This document shows positions 57,757 through 64,000 of a stretch of 64,000 nt of DNA, one piece after another. Position 1 is the stretch's first letter; each line of letters opens with the position of its first letter. The DNA comes from Trametopsis cervina (taxonomy: Eukaryota; Basidiomycota; Agaricomycetes; Polyporales; Irpicaceae): the NCBI GenBank assembly GCA_022385755.1, contig MU278348.1, positions 4,708-68,707 of the forward strand. Direction: 5' to 3'. The notes under the pieces were generated by a model, which was given only the letters and a program-made list of their open reading frames with translations, made no database searches and was not told the DNA's origin. The position numbers and the translations under genes were made by a program.

Positions 57757-59528
57757 TCACTTTTCCACTCCATCCCTGTCCACAGACGAACACAATGTCA
57801 GAAGCATGTATTTTCGCGAACAGGGGAACACACCAGTGGCCTCTAATGTTATTGGGTCAACGCCGACCCAACGCGGTCCGCCAAACATCTCATCACGGTC
57901 CCATAGGCCTAAGACGGAGGCTTCGTCCCGCCGCATACCGCTCATACGTTCGCACACAAACAGATACCTTTCCTTTCCCACAAGAGGCTCGCATAACGTT
58001 GGATGGTGGTCCAGAACACCACGCATGGTAGGGTATCCGTGAAAGGTAAATACAATTGTGTGTATGGCGCATAGATCGGCCAGCTGCATGCGCAGGGCAG
58101 TCAGATCAGCAGTGATGAATTCATCTTCGGCAGATACGGGTTTCGCTGCAGGTTGAATGGAGACCATGATCCCCGTTGGGCGAAAAGGGTTTGGTGAGTG
58201 GTCTCTGCAGGCTTCAGGCTGTGAGCTCTGCTGACAGACGAACTGAACATTGATGCCTGTATATCCCTGCAGAAAGCTGCTCATGCGAAAGCGAAGCTGG
58301 TCAACATGCGACGCTGTGGTTGATAGTTGCATATGAGTAAACATCACCATGCAAGCGCGGGGCACGCACCGTCATGGTCCATTGAGCATGAAGGAATTTT
58401 GCCATTGTCTCTAGGGGAGGCGGGACGGGCGTGGGAGCTATGCGTGATAGTCTCTGTATCACGTTGGCCCTGATCTGGTTTCATCTGCGTAAGGGAGGCA
58501 AGATGGGTGTAGAAGCCACGCATGATATTCTCCACGACGTGTTGGTCCTGAACTGGTATCATCCGCAATGGCGAGTCTGGGAATAACACCATAGTCTGGT
58601 AGCATAGCAAGTAGTTGTCGGTGCACTTATCTACTTGAATGTGGATCTTGTGACGTGGGTGTCTTTGGGAAAATGGTTGTACCATGTGCAGCAAAGAAGT
58701 GCTTGCGGTGTTGCTCCAGGTGAGTGAATGAAACTGCAGTCTCTCGGCATCTCGGAAGTTCCTGATGTAGCTGACGACATCGTGGAAGGATGAGAAGTCA
58801 AGAGACACCAGTGTGACTTTACGATACGAGGTAATAGAGGGCGGCATGGCCATCCTGTGAGGCAGGCTGTAGTGCGATGTGCTGAGCGCGGGTGTGGGAT
58901 CCTTGGAAGATATCGGTCCCTGGAGATTATAATCCGATAGTTTGTGCTGCGTCGAAGGAAGACAGATAAGATGTAGCAGTGAGCGAGAGTCGGGCCGGAC
59001 TTGATTTACATGCACCACCCTGACGAGGTCGCATATAGGTGTCAGACGAGAGTTTGGAAGCGTCGAATAGTGCCTGAATGCGGCTGCATCCTCGTAGCTT
59101 CGCAGCCTTACCAAATGGTCGAGGAACATGTATCTGCGACATTGATTCGCCCAGTATACTGACACGAGGGAACAGCTCTTCAGTGTATATGCCGGTTGCG
59201 CAAGAATGATGGCTGAGATGGCGAAATGGTTTCTCCACTTCTCTGACTTGACCTTCTGCCTAACTCGTTTGCTCTGGTCGTCTACACTGACAAAGAAGAG
59301 GATGCTAGGAAAGATCTCTGGAGGGATATGTGCGCCTGTGATGGCAGATGTCCGCGAGCTGACAGGGAAATCGGGAAAGAGGCGTGGTCTGACGTAGGTG
59401 GCAGCCTCCTCCACAGTGACCACCTTCCATGTCGCGCGTTCATCCCATGGTGGATAGTCCTCGTCCTCGTTGAACTCATCTTCGTTCGAGGTGAAGAGGG
59501 AGCCCACAAATTGCCGCAGCTGCTCCAT
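57757..59528 (-). CDS. F-box-like protein, copy E, with internal duplication
   Basis: Most divergent copy. ATG 59528 gives MEQLRQFVGSLFTSNEDEFN, the F-box-like ITGAHIPPEIFPSILFFVSV and SCSLVSVYWANQCRRYMF. Exon 1 ends CSMDHD at 58370, the intron is 58314-58369, and exon 2 starts ASHVDQLRFRMSSFLQGYTG, ending ...DRDGVEK at 57757. Near the end of exon 1 a 78-bp tandem duplication (58402-58557) adds 26 residues (QMKPDQGQRDTETITHSSHA and following) not found in the other copies, in frame. No stop interrupts the gene. It lies tail-to-tail with the truncated transporter. Function unassigned. Confidence 0.78.
58402..58557 (-). repeat. 78-bp tandem duplication inside copy E
   Basis: Two adjacent 78-bp units, each beginning ACCAG(T/A)TCAGG on the gene strand, followed by a related CACGT / AACGT, ATCA(T/C)GC and CCTCCC. 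The second unit has diverged more at protein level. Length is a multiple of three, so the frame is kept. Confidence 0.75.
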
Positions 59529-60322
59529 TGCGAAGTCCTTCAAACTGCGTCTGCTCTACCGACACAGGGCTGTGCCACGACGTCGACGTTTCCTCAACGA
59601 CTGCAAGTAAATGAAAGTAAGGGGAAATAAGAACCAGATTCATTGTTACATCATGTTCTTAGACTCACCTTGGACGCACCAGAAACGTCTGTCGTCACAA
59701 TCCCCTAGCGATCCACGGAGTTTATACCTCCAAGGGGAAGTCAGGGCCGATTATGTATGGCCCCAAGGCGCAGATGATGTTAGATGTTCGAAAATCCTAA
59801 TGACAGTGATACATGTAGTAGCAAGCAGCAAGCGTGGGAGCAGCATGATGACATTAGGATGAAAACAACGTGTAAACATGGACCCACCAACATCATTATG
59901 CACGATTCTCTTTGCCTGCGACAGAAAAACTCGAACTCCCTCATCGACTTGTGTCAAATGATCCTGCGGCTCTTACACTAGTCTCTAGAGTGGTGCTGGG
60001 TCCTGAAGTCTGCGACGTAGCAAAATCCAACTTCAATATGCAGCTGTAAAGGTAGTCTTCTCAGTCTTCTCCTAGACGGGATACAAAACATGGATGGACC
60101 TTAGTGGGGTAAAGAAAGTGTCAAGATATTCTAAAGGGTATCCACGGATCCCTACCGATAGTGTCACGTATCACCTCGACCCCCACAATGACCGTCATCC
60201 TCAACCCCATCATGCCCACCACCTTGACCGTGACCCTGTCCGCCGGCTTCACCTTCTCTTCTGTCATGAGCACCTATACCACTATCTCCGTCTCGGTACT
60301 GCGATCGGGTTCGCTCTATATG
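59529..60322. other. Upstream region of copy E
   Basis: It includes the conserved upstream block (AACAACGTGTAAACATGGAC at about 59865-59885) and the distal mark GTGGGGTAAAG near 60106. Beyond 60120 the DNA is the 3' flank of the DUF6535 gene. No other gene seen. Confidence 0.55.
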
Positions 60323-63300
60323 CTACCGAAAGGCCTGGCCGTGTGCGCTGTGTTCCCCGTTGTCCGCCCGCTCGCCATCGTCCGTGCCCCTAGTACCAGT
60401 ATCCGTCACTTCCATCGTGCCAGTTGCGAGTGGTGTAATAATTTCCGTAGACTGGATTTCATCCTCGTTGGCGTGGGAATGTATGTCAGGTGGACCTTTG
60501 TGCATGATCCCATGAGGCGAGCTTTCGGGTGGCAGACCGGTTTGACTCGTATCGTATGATGGGGATTCGACTGTTGAGGCCATGACACTGTGTAATCCAG
60601 TCCGCGCACTATCCGTTTCAGCCCTTGCTTGAGCATCGACACCTTCTGAAACCGGACCAGAGGGACTCGCAGACGCTGCTGGGGAATCGTCAACAATAAG
60701 CTAAGCGTCGTTAGAGGAGGGACGACTTACCCGACGATGTTCCATTACCACCACGCTGCAACTGGACTTCCTGAAGGGAGCTGCCCACATTGACCGTGTC
60801 CGACGGCAAGGATGATATATTGTGTGGCATGGCCACGGTAGCTTGCGCATTGGTGTCCTGGACAAATTCCGTCGAAGTATTCAATCCTTCAGAGCGTGCG
60901 ACCGCCGAAACCTCATTCGGATCGACGGGATTATCGAAATCCGCAGATGGATCCGGCGTATCATCTCCCTCGCTGTCGGGCGAAAGTTCGGGAGTGCTAG
61001 AATGCAACTGTGGTCAGCAGAGAATTTACTCAGGGTTTGAATACATACACGTGATCTCCACCGTCATCCTCAGAAAATTTTGCGGGTCTAGCAATCGTCC
61101 GTCCCGTGCCAGTATTCTCGAGATATGTTTCGGCTAAAGCTTTGTCTTCCAAGTGTAGGTCGTCCATGTTGGCAGGACGGAGACTGTCCTCCGCTGCCGC
61201 CTTCGAACCGTCTGGTTGCACCTGCACCTGCTCGCCATTACCACCAGCTGTAGCAAGAAGAGTATCGGTAGGCTGAAATACAGCCTCTTTCGCGGCCCGC
61301 CTCTGATCTCCGGCTGAGATATCCTCGAGACGACGGACTCGCCAATACCAACGAGGGACATTAGGGTTGAGTTGCCGGAGTTCCGAGATGAACTCGTCCG
61401 GAAAGAGAGAGTCGCTAGGCTTGAAACTCGCGAGCCATGTCGTGTACCCCGCATCCTCGCTAAAGTTATCAATTCTATCGACCTCTTCAATACATGATAG
61501 ACAAATGTTGACGAGGCCTTTTACATGTTCCGAATCTTCTTCCTGGGTAGGTTGCATGAGCTGCGCCAAAGTGGCAAAGACCCCGCGCCAGGCTGTGTCT
61601 ATGTTAGAAGCCAGGGAGTAGCGGGAATGCTCCCGTAATAACCGACAGAGATCCCCACACAGGCTCAATGCTTTATTTGCATCAATTTCAGACGAGGGGC
61701 CAGAAATGAGAGCTGAAATGGTGGCCTGGATGGTTGACAGGCCTAGTCAGGCAGAAAAAATGAGAATGAGCTCATGCAGAATAAACAGTCACATACCTGC
61801 TGCGTCAATGTGATCCTGTGGTACAAGCGACTTCGTTGTATAGAGTTGATGCTTGAATGAAACGGCCATCAAATGTACGATGAGCGCGATCGCGTCGTCC
61901 CACGCCTTCTCCTGAAAAGGATCATTTAGTGTAACAGTGGTGGCATCCAAGCTAAGTTGTCTTGTAAGCCAAGTTATGGTGTAGCCGAGTGATTCGTGAT
62001 TTAACACTTCCCTCCACTACGGATGTTCTGCTTGGGACGAGTTGTAAACACCCAGGGCCTCGAAATACACGCTCAAGAACGACGTCAGCCGCGATACCGA
62101 TGTGGTAAGATCGAAGTAGGGTAGCTCGAGGCGGTAGCAAAGCAGGGCGAGCATTGATCGCAGTACCGGTACGGTTATGGAGCATTGTCAAATTTGGGCA
62201 AGCCAAGTACAAGTCTGGTTATCGCATACTTCGAGCCAGCGAGGTATGGTGAATGGTTGCAGAGTAAAAACGGAGAGCCGAAGGAAGATGGCCCAAAAAG
62301 CTGGTCGTTTGTCTTCATTTGCATCGTTGCTTGTAGCATGAAGAAGAAGGTTGTGGTGGTTGTATTCCTCGACGTAGCTGAGAAGGTTATGGATTGCGGC
62401 CAAAGCTCGTGGTGTCAACTCAACTAAATCGAGATGTGATGGAACGCCGTTGAAGTACCGGGGCTTATATGCTGGAAGCCGGTTCGCTATCAAGCGTTGG
62501 GTGAAAGTGACGGCTTCCTGCCATTGTGGTTTGCTCTGCGTTACTGCCTGCGATATGGCGGCGTCAACGACGTCGTCGTTATCAATTGCTTTGTCCGCAT
62601 AGAGCAAGATTTCCATGTCCTTCGAATTGGAGGCAGTGGTAGCCATCTCGCCAGACGAACACGTTCGATTTTCCGTTCTGATGAACTTCTGCACTATTTT
62701 GATCTCTAACAGTCTCTGCACTGTTTTGATCCCTAACAGTCTCAATTTCTTGTGCATGATGTCTGTGAACGGACCAAGTGCGGGGATCTTGTACGGGCAT
62801 TGTGGTGAGAAGACGGGGAAGATAGTGGCGGATATGAAAAAGAATGCCCAAGCGGACACAAGGAGGAAGGCGGTGTTTTCGACACTCGAGTGTACATCCG
62901 CTGTAAAGTAGCAGAGGCCAGCAAAAAAGAGCGCAAAAGAGATATGCTGAAGGAGGGGAAGTATATCGGTAATTTCAAAAACCTGCCAGTCTTCAAGCGC
63001 ACGTCGACGAGAATAACGAATACGCATCTCGTGCACAGCGGACGACCGTGGTATAAAACTGGACTGGCGAAGCCACTGCTTGACGAGCATTGCAAACGAA
63101 GCGGCGGCAAGGCTAACAATGAGACTTGCGGTCCAGAGAATGTTGACAATGATTGCGTTGTGCGTCGGTTCAAATGCGGGAAGTGATGTGGGAGCGGGCA
63201 TTGTGCTATTCAGAAAGCCGTCGTGGAAGCTGTAGCTTGCAGCCTGAATGGACACGTGCGTCATCACGAGTAGCATTAAGCCTGCTGTATTAGCCTGGAG

Positions 63301-63593
63301 TGACGTATAAGAGATAACGATGAAACCTGTCAGCACGGCACAGAAAAGGCCGATCTAGTGTAGAGTGGGTGAGGCTCGCTCGGGTGCCGCATAGAGGCGA
63401 GTGGACTTACAAAGACAAGGAGTGCGTCCATGTCTTCCTTGAACCCTTGAATCTCTGCTTTTTCGAATTCTTTCATGCCGCTCTGGACAGCATGCCAGCC
63501 GGTGTCCGGTTCAGAGCGGGAGATAACGTACAGAGGATTGTTTCCGGTGCCAAGGGGAGGCTGCGGTGGGGTGAAGTAAGGCAGATCTGCCAT
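60323..63593 (-). CDS. DUF6535 domain membrane protein
   Basis: Multi-pass membrane protein of the DUF6535 family, expanded in agaricomycetes, function unknown. ATG 63593 (MADLPYFTPPQPPLGTGNNP). EFEKAEIQGFKEDMDALLVF leads across an intron into IGLFCAVLTGFIVISYTSLQ (TM1). NILWTASLIVSLAAASFAML VKQW is TM2; ISFALFFAGLCYFTADVHSS and TAFLLVSAWAFFFISATIFP are TM3 and TM4. This four-span N-terminal domain is the family hallmark. A long helical region follows (62188-62660; then exons near 61790-62200 and 61030-61680). The tail is Ser/Thr/Asp-rich and ends ...AHGQAFR at 60323. The exon chain in the C-terminal half (60.3-61.1 kb, 61.7-62.2 kb) is less certain and the low-complexity end could belong to a different isoform. 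Confidence 0.72.
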
Positions 63594-64000
63594 TGCGAGT
63601 GTTATGGCAGGAGTGGCGGAGTGAAGCTATGGATATGGGGGCGAAAACGAGAGAGGGAGCAGCTCAGACAGCGGTGGGCATAGCTTAAGAACAGGACGCA
63701 CAAGCGTTGTTATGAGAAAACAATCATGTGGGGATTGGGCAAGGACCACGCGCATCTAATATGGAAAAGTGCACTGAGAGCTGTCAGCTTTTCCCAACGT
63801 CTTTGTTCCAATCTTCACTGCTACCTTGACAGATGGCTGCATCGTGGCCGATGGTTCGTATTCCCGCGATGAGCGTCCTTGGAAGTTCTTCCCTCGCCTA
63901 GCAGGAGTCTGCACCGACGCGTGTGTGAACCCACGATCCATGGACATCAAAGACACTTGCCCTTTCACCTTTCTCGTCGCAGGGTGTGACTACTGGAGGG
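63594..64000. other. Window end, no supported gene
   Basis: Upstream region of the DUF6535 gene. A minus-strand frame (about 63756-63968, ending at a stop at 63756) has no recognised motif. It could be the last exon of a gene starting beyond the window, but nothing supports that. Confidence 0.4.

Noticed and set aside
60161..60559. 132-codon plus-strand ORF
   Set aside because: Antisense to the low-complexity 3' exon of the DUF6535 gene.

Overview
The window is nuclear DNA of a filamentous basidiomycete, most likely a mushroom-forming agaricomycete. The evidence is genes with many short GT-AG introns (about 50-70 nt), a DUF6535-type membrane protein, BTB and F-box-like families of mushroom type, a fungal Chs4/Skt5-like protein, and a beta-adaptin without appendage domain. 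No bacterial operon, rRNA, tRNA or CRISPR was recognised. All gene models are read from sequence, with splice sites chosen by eye.

Left third (0-20 kb), ordinary single-copy genes plus small repeats: a doubtful coiled-coil ORF; an unusual element with 101-bp direct repeats around a nested palindrome; a short-chain dehydrogenase (-); a WDR48/UAF1-type WD40 protein (-) divergent from a USP12/USP46-type ubiquitin hydrolase (+), two proteins whose families form one complex; beta-carbonic anhydrase (-); a Sel1-repeat chitin synthase activator with a C-terminal CaaX box (-); a Rossmann-fold protein (+); a BTB protein (+); and a TA-flanked MITE-like element.

Middle (20-40 kb): the first copy (A) of a five-copy F-box-like family, then AP-1-type beta-adaptin, Arp2/3 subunit 5 and delta-COP, all on the minus strand. 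These are followed by a cyclopropane-fatty-acid synthase-like methyltransferase (+), the U3 snoRNP protein Utp14 (+) and a three-exon ATP synthase subunit j gene (-).

Right third (40-60 kb) is a segmental-duplication landscape. Copies B and C (+) and D and E (-) of the F-box-like family surround one intact MFS sugar transporter (50.2-52.4 kb). Truncated 3' pieces of that transporter sit beside C (46.3 kb) and E (56.35-56.77 kb), so the duplicated unit was transporter 3' end + spacer + F-box-like gene. B and D lie in inverted blocks of about 2.6 kb. Copy A is a mosaic: its 5' part is almost identical to C, its middle matches B/D, and its end again resembles C/E. The window closes with a DUF6535 gene (-).

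The most distinctive signals are the DUB/WD40 divergent pair, the mosaic five-copy cluster with a shared promoter block, and the palindrome element at 1-1.9 kb.
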